Source of the DNA: Syntrophobacterales bacterium
GTDB taxonomy: Bacteria > Desulfobacterota > Desulfobaccia > Desulfobaccales > 0-14-0-80-60-11
Direction: 5' to 3'
Assembly: GCA_020060385.1 (NCBI GenBank)
Contig: JAGVAH010000044.1
Coordinates: 1-64,000 of the forward strand
Length of the DNA stretch: 64,000 bases
Shown here piece by piece: positions 56,255-64,000 of this stretch (positions are counted from its first letter, which is position 1; every line of letters starts with the position of its first letter). The position numbers and the translations under genes are program-made. The notes under the pieces were generated by a model. That model saw only the letters and a list, made by a program, of their open reading frames with translations. It had not been told where the DNA came from and searched no databases.

Positions 56255-57205
56255 TTACTCTCCTAACAGCAGCCGCAGGTGGTCTTCCACGCAGTCGGCC
56301 AGGACCGTCAGGTTGTAGCCCCCTTCCAGGACCGATATCACCCGGCCGCCGGCTTCCTCCCGGGCCAGGTTGATCAAGCTGCGGCCCATGGTCTGATAGC
56401 CCTCCCGGGAGAGGTTCTGGTGGGCCAGGGGGTCATCCTGGTGGCCGTCAAAGCCCGCGGAGATCAGCAGAAACTGGGGGGAAAACCGCTGCAACCGGGG
56501 CAGCCCTTCTTTCTCCAAGGCCTGCAGATACAGGTCGTCTCCACTCCCCGGGGGCAGGGGCAGGTTGAGGGTGAAACCCTGGCCCGGTCCTTTGCCCTGC
56601 TCCCGGCGGTAGCCGGTGCCGGGATAACAGTATTGGGGATCTTCATGCAGGGATAGATAAAAAACCCGGGGATCGGCCTCGAAGAGGTGCTGGGTGCCGT
56701 TGCCGTGGTGCACGTCCCAGTCCACCACGGCCACCCGCTCCAGGCCGAATTCCTCCAGGAGATAGAGCGCGGCCAGGGCCACGTTGTTGAAAAAACAGAA
56801 ACCCAGGGCCCGGCCCTTTTCCGCGTGGTGCCCCGGCGGCCGCACCGCGCAGAAGGCATTGTCCACCTCCCCTTTCATCACCGCGTCCACCGCGGCCATG
56901 ACCCCGCCCGCAGCCAGGAGGGCGATCTCATAGGACTCCGGACAGATGCCGCAATCGGGCACCCCGAGAACGGACCGGCCCCGCTCGCAGGCCTCCCGGA
57001 ATCGCTGGATATAATCGGGGTCATGCAACCGCTCCACCCAGGCCAAAGGCGCGGCGTAAGGGGGAATGCGCACCAGGGACTCCAAGAGGCCGTTGCTTTG
57101 GATTCGCCCGTGGATGGCCTCCAGCCGGGCCGGGCGCTCGGGATGCCACTCTCCAGGTTGATGCCGCAGGTATCGCTCATCATAGACATAGCCGGTGCGA
57201 GGCAT
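56255..57205 (-). CDS. Histone-deacetylase-family amidohydrolase
   Basis: A 316-residue zinc hydrolase of the HDAC/acetoin-utilisation/acetylpolyamine amidohydrolase family. Metal and catalytic motifs are RPPGHHAEKGRALGFCFFNN (His pair), VVDWDVHHGNGTQHLF, ISAGFDGHQDDPL and SVLEGGYNL. Bacterial members deacetylate polyamines, acetoin-pathway enzymes or other acyl-lysine-like substrates; the substrate is not predictable. GGAGAG precedes the ATG. Monocistronic. Confidence 0.93.
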   Translation of the reverse strand: MPRTGYVYDERYLRHQPGEWHPERPARLEAIHGRIQSNGLLESLVRIPPYAAPLAWVERLHDPDYIQRFREACERGRSVLGVPDCGICPESYEIALLAAGGVMAAVDAVMKGEVDNAFCAVRPPGHHAEKGRALGFCFFNNVALAALYLLEEFGLERVAVVDWDVHHGNGTQHLFEADPRVFYLSLHEDPQYCYPGTGYRREQGKGPGQGFTLNLPLPPGSGDDLYLQALEKEGLPRLQRFSPQFLLISAGFDGHQDDPLAHQNLSREGYQTMGRSLINLAREEAGGRVISVLEGGYNLTVLADCVEDHLRLLLGE

Positions 57206-57388
57206 AGATCTCTCCTCTCCACTGTATCAGCCAAAAACAGGCTTACCTAGCGTAACCCGAAGAACTGCGGGATGCAAAGGAATTTGGCACGGCAATCTGC
57301 GGGAGAGGCTAAGGGATATGAAATAGAGGGGAAAGGGGACAAGGCGAGAGCAATTTGCCCATCACCCTTTTCGCCCCTCCCCCCAGCC

Positions 57389-57970
57389 TCAAGCCACCAA
57401 GCGTTTTTCCACCACTTCCCACTTGATATTTTTGAAGTAGTTGTTGACGTAGTCCATCTTTTTCAGGCCATAGTCGATCATAAAGGCGTGTTCGAAGACG
57501 TCCAGGATCAGGATGGGGTTGCAGCCCGCGGGATGGCCCACATCGTGCTCATTGATCCACTGGTTGAGGAGCAGACCGCTGGCGGGATCCTCATAACAGA
57601 CGACCCAGCCGATGCCCCGCATGGCCGCGGTGGCCACAAAGTCTTTGGCGCAGGCGTCCACCGAGCCGAACTGGGCCTCCACCTTTTTGACCAGCTGCGG
57701 GGCCTGGGCAGGATCTCCGTCACCCCCCAGGTTCTCGAAGTAGAGTTCGTGCAAGCGCATACCGTTGAACTCCCAGCCCAGACGTCTTTTAAGTTCAGCA
57801 AATTCCGGGGTGCCTTCCTTGCCTGCCTGCAGCATGTCTGCAAGGAGGCCCATCACTTTATTGGTGTTGGCCACATAGCCCTGATAGAGGGTGAAGTGGT
57901 TTTGCAGCAAGGTGTCACTGAATCCCTGCATTCCCAAAAGAGAAGAATAGTCTTTGGCCGTATAGCTCAT
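57389..57970 (-). CDS. Fe/Mn-type superoxide dismutase
   Basis: A 193-residue SOD of the Fe/Mn family. Ligand regions: NHFTLYQGYV (first His, H25), EFNGMRLHELYFENLGG (second His), and DVFEHAFMIDYG (Asp and His). Some family positions differ: NHFTLYQ replaces the usual HHxxHHxxY, and the middle motif has NGMRLHE. This divergent type is common in deltaproteobacteria and presumably protects a strict anaerobe during oxygen exposure. AGGAG precedes the ATG. Metal use (Fe or Mn) not decided. Confidence 0.85.
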   Translation of the reverse strand: MSYTAKDYSSLLGMQGFSDTLLQNHFTLYQGYVANTNKVMGLLADMLQAGKEGTPEFAELKRRLGWEFNGMRLHELYFENLGGDGDPAQAPQLVKKVEAQFGSVDACAKDFVATAAMRGIGWVVCYEDPASGLLLNQWINEHDVGHPAGCNPILILDVFEHAFMIDYGLKKMDYVNNYFKNIKWEVVEKRLVA

Positions 57971-58135
57971 GTTTGCTCCTTTTTGCCTTTGAAGGCCGCC
58001 AAGATGTTTGACTTAATATAGTCCTGGAGGCAGGCAAATCAAGGTGGAAAAGGGAAAAGGCCGGGACGCCGATGTCCGGATGACGATTTGTTCAAGTTTT
58101 CGGACGGGGGTGCCGAAAGTTTTTCAGGAGTCATT

Positions 58136-59848
58136 ATGCCGCGCCTGGGGGCCAAAGAAGCCACTGCCAAAACAAAGGGAACGGAAGCGCCTCCCGATTA
58201 TTTCTCTTTTCCCGGGGAGGAGGCCGGGTCTTTTCTGGAGACCCTGGGAAACCTCTCTTTGCGCTGCGTGGGCATCACCGATCACACCGGGATCATCCGC
58301 TTTACCAATCCGGCCTGTGTGCAGATTTACGACCTGGAACCGCGGGAGATAATGGGGCGTCATTTCCGGGAATTCTATGCCCAGCCTGCGGCCCTGGAGA
58401 AGATGCTGGCGGAGCTCAGGACCAAAGGCCGGGTGGAGAACTGGCCCATCAAGGCCCGGAACCGCCAGGGCAAAGCCGTGCCGGTGGAAATAACCATGGT
58501 GCGGATTTCCGGTCCCAACCAGCGGGTCCTGGGCAGCGTGGCGGTAGTCCAAGATAAACGGCAACCCGAGGAGCTGGTGCGGCGGCTGCAGCGTCAGGAA
58601 TTGACCCTGATGCGCCTCAACCGCAGCCTGGAGCACGCCAATCTGGAATTGGACCGGGCCAGCCGTTTGAAGAGCGAATTCCTGGCCAATACCTCCCATG
58701 AGCTGCGGACCCCCCTCAATGCCATCATGGGCTTCCTGCGCCTGGTCCTGGACGGTCTCTGCGACAATCCCCAGGAGGAGCGGGAGTTCCTCCAGAACGC
58801 CCTGGACAGCGCCCGCAGCCTTCTGAACCTGATTAACGACCTTTTGGACAGCGCCCGCATCGAAGCAGGGAACATGGAAGTGCAGCTGGTGGAGGTGAAC
58901 GTCCCCCAGGTCTTTGAAGCGGTGCGCAAACTGACCCAAATCCAAGCGGATCAGAAAGGCCTGCCCCTGAGTTTTCATCCTTCCCGGGGCAAGATGGTGG
59001 TGCGGGCGGACCCGGGGAAGTTCCAGCAGGTCCTGGTCAATCTGGCGGCCAACGCCATCAAGTTTACCCATCAAGGGGAGGTGCGCATCAAGGCCCGGTC
59101 CTTTCCCTCGAAGGGCCATGTGCGCTTCGAAGTCAAGGACACGGGCATTGGCGTGAGCCCTGAGTCCCAGCGGGATTTGTTCAAAAAGTTTATCCAGGGG
59201 GACGGCTCCACCACCCGCAAGTACGGCGGCACTGGCCTGGGATTGGCCATCTGCAAGAATCTGGTGGAATTCATGGGGGGCCAGATCTGGCTCACCAGCC
59301 CCGGCCTGGGCCGGGGAACCGCGGTCTACTTTACCCTGCCCCTGGTATCCCAGCCCTTGTATTGGCGCCGGGCTGAAGACCGGGAGAAAGGGCTGCAGAT
59401 TACCGGCCCAGTCAAGGGTCCCCTGGTGCTTCTGGTGGAGGATGAACCCAAAATCATCGAGGTGATGACCCGCATCCTCCATAAAGGAGGTTACCGCACC
59501 GCTTATGCGGTCACCGCAGATGACGGCCTGGAGGGAGCCCGGCGTTTGCAGCCGGCCCTGATCACCATTGACATGGGCCTGCCGGTGCGGCCCCAAGCCA
59601 GGTTGCACAGTGGGGTGGACCTCTTTCTGGCCCTGAAGGGTGACCCCGATGCCGCCTTAATCCCGGCGCTCCTGGTCACCGGGCATGAACCGGCCCTGAG
59701 CCAGACCATGGAAGGGATACAGCAATTGCCTCCCACTCTCAATAAACCTTTCCGGGCCCAGGAACTCCTGGATAAGGTGGCGGAGATGGTGAAAAAAAGG
59801 AAAGCCGGGGTGCTCGTCAATGCGGTGCGGCCTAAATTAAAAAAATAA
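58136..59848 (+). CDS. PAS hybrid sensor histidine kinase with C-terminal receiver
   Basis: A 570-residue signalling protein. PAS domain at about 40-155 ([20 protein letters not shown]), HisKA with the phospho-His in [17 protein letters not shown], HATPase with [25 protein letters not shown] and [14 protein letters not shown], then a receiver domain ([32 protein letters not shown]). No membrane segments or signal peptide, so it is probably cytosolic. AGGAG lies seven bases before ATG 58136. A diguanylate cyclase response regulator is next on the same strand, a likely output. Confidence 0.92.
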   Translation: MPRLGAKEATAKTKGTEAPPDYFSFPGEEAGSFLETLGNLSLRCVGITDHTGIIRFTNPACVQIYDLEPREIMGRHFREFYAQPAALEKMLAELRTKGRVENWPIKARNRQGKAVPVEITMVRISGPNQRVLGSVAVVQDKRQPEELVRRLQRQELTLMRLNRSLEHANLELDRASRLKSEFLANTSHELRTPLNAIMGFLRLVLDGLCDNPQEEREFLQNALDSARSLLNLINDLLDSARIEAGNMEVQLVEVNVPQVFEAVRKLTQIQADQKGLPLSFHPSRGKMVVRADPGKFQQVLVNLAANAIKFTHQGEVRIKARSFPSKGHVRFEVKDTGIGVSPESQRDLFKKFIQGDGSTTRKYGGTGLGLAICKNLVEFMGGQIWLTSPGLGRGTAVYFTLPLVSQPLYWRRAEDREKGLQITGPVKGPLVLLVEDEPKIIEVMTRILHKGGYRTAYAVTADDGLEGARRLQPALITIDMGLPVRPQARLHSGVDLFLALKGDPDAALIPALLVTGHEPALSQTMEGIQQLPPTLNKPFRAQELLDKVAEMVKKRKAGVLVNAVRPKLKK

Positions 59849-59947
59849 TAGGCTTTCCCCGTCAATTCCCAAACTTATTGACATTTTACTAAAAATTATT
59901 TACTGAACAAGTCCAGCGAAAACCGCCAACGGTTTTTGAGGTTATAT

Positions 59948-60814
59948 ATGCCTGCAGGTCCCAAGGTCTTGGTAGTGGATGACGATCCCGCTTGTCTGCG
60001 GATCCTCCGCAAATTTTTGGAGAAGGAAGGCTACGAGGTAACGGTGGCTGCGGATGGCACCGCCGGTCTGGCCCAGGCCCAGGAAGAGAAGCCGGCATTG
60101 ATCATCTGCGACTGGATGATGCCGGGTCTGGACGGCCCCCAGGTCTGCCAGGCGGTGAAGGATGACCCCGACCTCAAAGACACCTTCTTTATCTTCCTGA
60201 CCGCCATGGAAAAGAGCTACATCGGGGAAGGCATCTCCAAGGGCGCGGACGATTTCATCACCAAACCCATCGATCCCGTGGAAGTGGGAGCCAAAGTCAA
60301 GGCGGGCCTGCGCCTCTCCCTGGCCCAGAAGACCCTCCGGGACCAGGCCCGCCGGGATGAGCTCACCGGCCTTTTCAACCGGCGCCACTGGGACCAAGCC
60401 CTGGAAGAAGCCTGCCGGGCTGGCCAACCCTTTCTGGTGGTCATGGCGGACGTGGACCGCTTCAAGGAGATCAACGACCTGTGGGGACACCGGGTGGGGG
60501 ACGCGTTTCTCCAGGAAATAGCCCGGGCCTGGTCCGATCTTCTCCAGGAGCCGGAAATCCTGGCACGCCATGGGGGGGACGAGTTCGCCTGCCTTTATTA
60601 CCGCCCCCTGGGCAGCCTGCTGACCCTGCGCCGGCGGGTGGAAAAGAGCCTGGCCGCGGCCTTTCCCTTTCCCGTGGGACTCAGCCTGGGCTACGCCCGC
60701 TTCCAGCCGGAGCAGCCCTTAACCCCCGTAGCCTTAATGGCCCAGGCCGACCGCCGTCTTTATGAGGAAAAAAGCCAGCACAAGGCCCAACTGGAAAAAG
60801 CCCGCAAGGGCTAA
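59948..60814 (+). CDS. Receiver-GGDEF diguanylate cyclase response regulator
   Basis: A 288-residue PleD-like protein. Receiver 1-120 with VVDDDPACLRIL, phosphoacceptor ICDWMMPGLDG (D55) and TKP (K106); GGDEF domain with RRDELTGLFNRRHWDQAL, DVDRFKEINDLWGHRVGDAF and ARHGGDEFACL (209-213). The active site is intact, so it should make c-di-GMP. The inhibitory RxxD site five residues upstream of GGDEF is missing, so feedback inhibition may be absent. GAGG precedes ATG 59948. Likely partner of the hybrid kinase just upstream. Confidence 0.92.
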   Translation: MPAGPKVLVVDDDPACLRILRKFLEKEGYEVTVAADGTAGLAQAQEEKPALIICDWMMPGLDGPQVCQAVKDDPDLKDTFFIFLTAMEKSYIGEGISKGADDFITKPIDPVEVGAKVKAGLRLSLAQKTLRDQARRDELTGLFNRRHWDQALEEACRAGQPFLVVMADVDRFKEINDLWGHRVGDAFLQEIARAWSDLLQEPEILARHGGDEFACLYYRPLGSLLTLRRRVEKSLAAAFPFPVGLSLGYARFQPEQPLTPVALMAQADRRLYEEKSQHKAQLEKARKG

Positions 60815-60925
60815 GGCCCAGGCCCCCCGGGAAATCCACCTGGCCGCGGCTTTCTGCCGCTCTTCCGTCCCCAGTCTCATTTCCCCCTTTTCCGTTGCCT
60901 CGCCGGTGGGTCCTGGGGTAGTATT

Positions 60926-61011
60926 AGTGAGCAGCAAGGCGTGAGCAGAAAAAACCAAACCTTTTGACACTCTTTTTTCACTGCTTACTGCTCGCCGCTC
61001 ACTGCTCACTG
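60926..61011. repeat. 7-bp-period array pair, GTGAGCA/CTGCTCA unit
   Basis: AGTGAGCAGCAAGGCGTGAG and TTCACTGCTTACTGCTCGCC form inverted arms separated by about 30 nt, ending a few bases before the PC4 gene stop. Same unit as 19730-19829. Confidence 0.75.
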
Positions 61012-61016
61012 GCAAA

Positions 61017-61277
61017 TTACTGGGGGGACTCCAGGTCCTCCGGGTCCAGGAGGCCCTGTTCCAGCAAGGCCGCCTCCAGTTGGGCCAGGGCTTCTTTAAA
61101 AGCCGGATAGAGCCCCACCGCCAGGGAGACCCCCTTCTTGGTGGGCACCCATTCCTCTTCTTGATCCCCGGGGACATGGACCCGGAAATCGATGAGACGG
61201 TGGCCCTTGAATTCGGACAGAGACAGAAACAGAACTTCACGGGCGTTTTTGGGCACCCGGCTGATGACTTCGGACAT
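61017..61277 (-). CDS. PC4-like transcriptional coactivator domain protein
   Basis: An 86-residue protein of the PC4/YdbC-like family: EVLFLSLSEFKGHRLIDFRV, then EWVPTKKGVSLAVGLYPAFK. The fold binds single-stranded DNA as a dimer; bacterial members are small and their role in transcription is not established. The gene is monocistronic and its 3' end meets the heptamer array. Confidence 0.8.
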   Translation of the reverse strand: MSEVISRVPKNAREVLFLSLSEFKGHRLIDFRVHVPGDQEEEWVPTKKGVSLAVGLYPAFKEALAQLEAALLEQGLLDPEDLESPQ

Positions 61278-61367
61278 TATTCCTCCTGAGGTTGCTCCAC
61301 CGTTGCCGGAGCGGGACTAGCAAAATGACTTCTCTTATCTTCCCTGACTTGTCAACCCCTTTTTCAT

Positions 61368-62840
61368 ATGCAGCTCTATAATACTCTAAATCGGCGCAAG
61401 GAAACTTTCCAGCCTCTGCACCCCGGCAAAGTGGGCCTTTATGCCTGCGGGGTGACGGTCTATGACGACTGCCACCTGGGCCACGCCCGCTCCACCGTGG
61501 TCTTCGAGGTCCTGGTGCGCTTTTTAAGACACCGGGGTCTGGATGTCACCTGGGTGCGCAATTTCACCGATATCGACGACAAGATTATCCGCCGGGCCCA
61601 GGAGACCGGGGTTCCCTGGCTGGAGGTGGCAGAGCGCTACATCGCCTCCTTCCAGGAGGACATGGCCGCCCTGGGCATCCCCCCGGCCCAGATCGAGCCC
61701 CGGGCCACCCAGCATATCCCGGAGATCATCGACCTCATCCGGGTCTTGGAGGATAAGGGCTTTGCCTACCAAGGCCGGGAAGACGTCTACTTCCGGGTGC
61801 GCCGCTTCCCCGGTTACGGCCAACTCTCCGGCCAGAGCCTGGACGATATGCAGGTGGGCGCCCGCATCGAGGTGGACCCCCATAAGGAAGACCCCCTGGA
61901 CTTCGTCCTCTGGAAAGGGTCGAAGCCCGGGGAACCGGCCTGGGACAGCCCCTGGGGGCCAGGCAGGCCGGGCTGGCACATCGAGTGCTCGGCCATGGCC
62001 ATGCGCTACCTGGGGAAGACCCTGGACCTCCACGGCGGCGGCCAGGATCTGGTCTTCCCCCACCACGAAAACGAGCTGGCCCAGTCCGAGGCGGCCACCG
62101 GCCAACCCTTCTCCCGTTTCTGGCTGCACCACGGCCTCCTGACCATCAACCAGGAAAAGATGGCCAAATCCCTGGGGAACTTTTTCACGGTGAAGGAGGT
62201 CCTGGCCAAATTCCCCCCGGAAGTGGTGCGCTTCTTCCTCATCAACGTCCATTACCGCAGCCCCCTGGACTTCTCGGACGCAGCCCTGGAGGAAGCGGAG
62301 ACCGCGCTCCTGCGCCTCTACACCACCCTGGCCCGGATCGAGGAATTATTGCAACATCATCCCCAGGTGGAGCTGCCCGGGGAATATGATTATTATCCGG
62401 CCACCATCACCCTGGAGGAGTGCGCCCGCCTGGGGTCCCTCCAGGGCCGGTTCGAAAGCGCCATGGCCGACGACCTGAACACCGCCCAGGCCCTGGGTTT
62501 CTTCTTCGAAGCCGTGCGCCTCCTCAACCGCCTTTTGGAGGAACAGAGCTCCGAACCGGGCTACCTCACCATCCTTTTCGACCTCCATCGGGGACTGCGT
62601 AAATTTGGGGCCATCCTCAACCTCCTCCAGGCCGACCCCGCGGCCATGGTCAAATCCCTGCGCCAGAAACCCCTGGATTTGGCCCTCAGCCCGGAGGAGA
62701 TCGAACAACTCATCGCCGCCCGGGCCCAGGCCCGGAAGGACAAGGACTGGGCCAAGGCGGACCGTATCAGGAAGGAATTGACCGATAAAGGCATTCTCCT
62801 GGAGGACACCCCCCAGGGCACCATCTGGCGGGTGAAGTGA
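61368..62840 (+). CDS. cysS: Cysteinyl-tRNA synthetase
   Basis: A 490-residue class I synthetase. The start has the zinc-binding and HIGH region LYACGVTVYDDCHLGHARST; ECSAMAMRYLGKTLDLHGGG and the KMSKS motif NQEKMAKSLGNFF follow. C-terminal DALR-type helices are present (ADDLNTAQALGFFFEAVRLL). Normal length. A heptamer array follows the stop codon at once. Confidence 0.97.
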   Translation: MQLYNTLNRRKETFQPLHPGKVGLYACGVTVYDDCHLGHARSTVVFEVLVRFLRHRGLDVTWVRNFTDIDDKIIRRAQETGVPWLEVAERYIASFQEDMAALGIPPAQIEPRATQHIPEIIDLIRVLEDKGFAYQGREDVYFRVRRFPGYGQLSGQSLDDMQVGARIEVDPHKEDPLDFVLWKGSKPGEPAWDSPWGPGRPGWHIECSAMAMRYLGKTLDLHGGGQDLVFPHHENELAQSEAATGQPFSRFWLHHGLLTINQEKMAKSLGNFFTVKEVLAKFPPEVVRFFLINVHYRSPLDFSDAALEEAETALLRLYTTLARIEELLQHHPQVELPGEYDYYPATITLEECARLGSLQGRFESAMADDLNTAQALGFFFEAVRLLNRLLEEQSSEPGYLTILFDLHRGLRKFGAILNLLQADPAAMVKSLRQKPLDLALSPEEIEQLIAARAQARKDKDWAKADRIRKELTDKGILLEDTPQGTIWRVK

Positions 62841-62882
62841 TAGTAATCAGTAATCAGTTTATTTATCTGATCACTGATCACT
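62841..62882. repeat. 7-bp-period hairpin, AATCAGT unit
   Basis: AGTAATCAGTAATCAG and CTGATCACTGATCACT are inverted arms around a short AT loop, starting immediately after the cysS stop. Same unit as 2620-2694. Confidence 0.75.
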
Positions 62883-62932
62883 GCTTACCTATCACTGGCC
62901 CCTAACCACTAACATTGAAAGGAGGCTTCCAT

Positions 62933-63214
62933 ATGGCCACATTCCTGATGTTCGGCAAGTACTCGGCCCAGGCCGTTAAAGAGGCCAGCGCCCAGCGCTC
63001 CCAAGACGCGTTGAGGGTGATCAAGAAACTGGGCGGAGAAATGAAGGCCGGTTATGCCTTGCTGGGGGAAACCGACCTGGTGGTGGTGGTCGATTTCCCT
63101 GGCATCGAGGCCGCCATCAAGGCTTCCGTGGACCTGAGCAAAATGACCGGCATCGCCTTCACCACCTGCCCCGCCATCCCCCTGGAGGAGTTCGATCAAA
63201 TTATTTCAGGCTGA
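62933..63214 (+). CDS. GYD-domain protein
   Basis: A 93-residue protein starting MATFLMFGKYSAQAVKEASA. It matches the GYD family (a dimeric alpha/beta-barrel-like domain): GGEMKAGYALLGETDLVVVV and PGIEAAIKASVDLSKMTGI. Function unknown. AGGAGG lies eight bases before ATG 62933, so the upstream in-frame ATG at 62915 is not used. Confidence 0.85.
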   Translation: MATFLMFGKYSAQAVKEASAQRSQDALRVIKKLGGEMKAGYALLGETDLVVVVDFPGIEAAIKASVDLSKMTGIAFTTCPAIPLEEFDQIISG

Positions 63215-63337
63215 TAGGGCTGCAACCTAAAAAAACGTATCCCCCGCCCCTAAAAACTTGGTCTGGGGTGGGAGGAGCAGACCCCGTATAATGAACATAA
63301 GATCATAAATATTTTCTTGATTTTCTTAATTTCTTGT

Positions 63338-63343
63338 TATAAT
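63338..63343 (+). promoter_or_regulatory. Candidate -10 box for the 63.4-kb leader
   Basis: A consensus TATAAT lies in an AT-rich block (63305-63350) that stands out from GC-rich surroundings; TCTTGA 17 bp upstream is a weak -35 candidate. It would start a transcript about 10 bp downstream that includes the small reading frame at 63410 and the GNAT gene. Confidence 0.5.
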
Positions 63344-63409
63344 AAACATAGTTAATCCAGCGGGGCCCCAGCAACCTGCCCCCCAAAATCCGGCAAGGGA
63401 GGTGGAAAT

Positions 63410-63457
63410 ATGGCGCATAACTGGGCCTTCCGCCAGAACCTGCGCCCCCCATCCTGA
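63410..63457 (+). CDS. Possible 15-residue leader peptide
   Basis: A short frame (MAHNWAFRQNLRPPS) with an excellent ribosome site GGGAGG eight bases before the ATG. Upstream AACCTGCCC (63373-63381) can pair with GGGAGGT (63398-63404), hiding this site. The layout, promoter, hairpin and tiny frame before a larger gene, suggests a regulatory leader. Short enough to be chance; no homologue known to me. Confidence 0.4.
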   Translation: MAHNWAFRQNLRPPS

Positions 63458-63632
63458 TCTGTTTGCGCTTTTACAGTCACCGCATCAGCCTCTCAGTTCG
63501 AACCCCGACTGTTCCCTGTAATCAAACCCTAACCTCCGGCGGAAGAAGCTTTATTCCCAGCATCCACCCGGTTAGCCTCCAAGACCGGGACTGACCTGGG
63601 TAACTTCTCCCTTTTTTCTCAGGAGGTGCATT

Positions 63633-64000
63633 ATGCCCCTCATTCTCGTAGAAGCCCCCAGGCACGTGGGCGTGGGCATCAGGCCCGCTTTGCACCGGGA
63701 TATTCCCCGGGTCCTGGAGATCGAGCGCCTGGCCTTCGGCGGGCAGTGGGATTACTATCAGTTCAGGGCCTCCCTGGAGGACGTCTTTCTCTTGGCGGTG
63801 GATGCGGCCAGCGGCGAAACCGTGGGCTTCCTGGTGGCCTGCTGCTGCAAGATCGCCCGCCGGGGCATCATCCTCCGGGTCGCGGTCCACCCGGATTTCC
63901 AGGGCCAGGGCATCGCCACCCAACTTCTCCAGGAATCCTTCACCACGCTGAAGAAGAAAGACTTGGACGAAGTGGAGCTGGACGTGGACATCGTCAAGAA
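63633..64000 (+). CDS. GNAT-family N-acetyltransferase (partial, runs off the window)
   Basis: The first 122 codons of a GNAT enzyme: VGIRPALHRDIPRVLEIERL is the RimI-like start, and RVAVHPDFQGQGIATQLLQE carries the acetyl-CoA-binding motif (Q/R-x-x-G-x-G/A). It continues past base 64000. AGGAGG lies seven bases before ATG 63633. Members acetylate the N-terminus of ribosomal proteins or small amines; the substrate is not known. Confidence 0.85.
   Translation, partial: MPLILVEAPRHVGVGIRPALHRDIPRVLEIERLAFGGQWDYYQFRASLEDVFLLAVDAASGETVGFLVACCCKIARRGIILRVAVHPDFQGQGIATQLLQESFTTLKKKDLDEVELDVDIVK

Noticed and set aside
63360-63460. SAM-I riboswitch before the GNAT gene
   Set aside because: CAACCTGCC and AGGTGGAAAT resemble core pieces, but the kink-turn, P4 and closing P1 are missing.
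63490-63520. tRNA T-arm-like string AGTTCGAACCCCGACTG
   Set aside because: No acceptor stem, D-arm or anticodon arm on either strand at the right spacing.

Overview
The window is 64 kb of GC-rich bacterial chromosome with dense, mostly housekeeping coding on both strands. The best fit is a deltaproteobacterium of the Desulfobacterota (Desulfobacca/Syntrophobacter-like). This is inferred from AhbC of the siroheme-dependent haem route, an archaeal-type FBP aldolase/phosphatase, an adenosine-specific kinase, DUF1573 and HEAT-repeat proteins typical of sulfate reducers, and acyl-CoA dehydrogenase with ETF genes. No rRNA, tRNA, CRISPR array, prophage or intact insertion sequence was seen.

Layout. 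0.1-3.2 kb (minus): cell-wall sugar recycling (AmgK-like kinase, MurU-like nucleotidyltransferase), a Dabb protein and an adenosine-specific kinase. 3.2-6.8 kb: an orphan amino-acid-type binding protein, then an accessory island with hicBA, an MNT nucleotidyltransferase, a truncated HEPN partner and a very AT-rich Apea-like HEPN gene. 6.8-16.1 kb (plus): gyrA-gpsA, phosphofructokinase, YkgJ, TPR protein, metG, NlpC/P60 lipoprotein. 16.1-18.9 kb: a cobalamin riboswitch and terminator in front of an orphan 86-residue gene, a small lipoprotein and a glutamine amidotransferase-like gene. 19-28.3 kb: pgeF, ssb, recJ, a K+ channel, an FBP aldolase/phosphatase fused to a SorC sugar-binding domain, and DUF1573. 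28.5-34.4 kb: hisB, TPR, EF-hand, receiver, CBS, AEC permease and methyltransferase genes. 34.6-35.6 kb: no convincing gene, but two tandem diverged copies of a structured RNA about 360 nt long. 35.8-44 kb: membrane protein, metallophosphoesterase, His-rich protein, hflX, carB. 44.3-50 kb: TetR regulator with its own promoter and operator, acyl-CoA dehydrogenase, etfB and etfA. 50-64 kb: MFS transporter, ClpX-like ATPase overlapping ahbC, cold-shock protein, HDAC-family amidohydrolase, superoxide dismutase, hybrid histidine kinase, diguanylate cyclase, PC4, cysS, GYD protein and the start of a GNAT gene.

The intergenic DNA is rich in repeats. At least twelve gene boundaries carry short arrays with a 7-bp period whose unit differs from site to site; several fold into long hairpins and one pair lies inside a gene. 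Several separate families of palindromic repeats are also present.

The strongest candidates for something undescribed are the tandem structured RNA (34.65-35.57 kb), the aldolase/phosphatase-SorC fusion (25.0-27.0 kb), the HEPN island (4.5-6.8 kb), the B12-switch-controlled orphan gene (16.07-16.67 kb) and the 7-bp-period arrays. All calls come from reading the sequence by eye; no database search was run.
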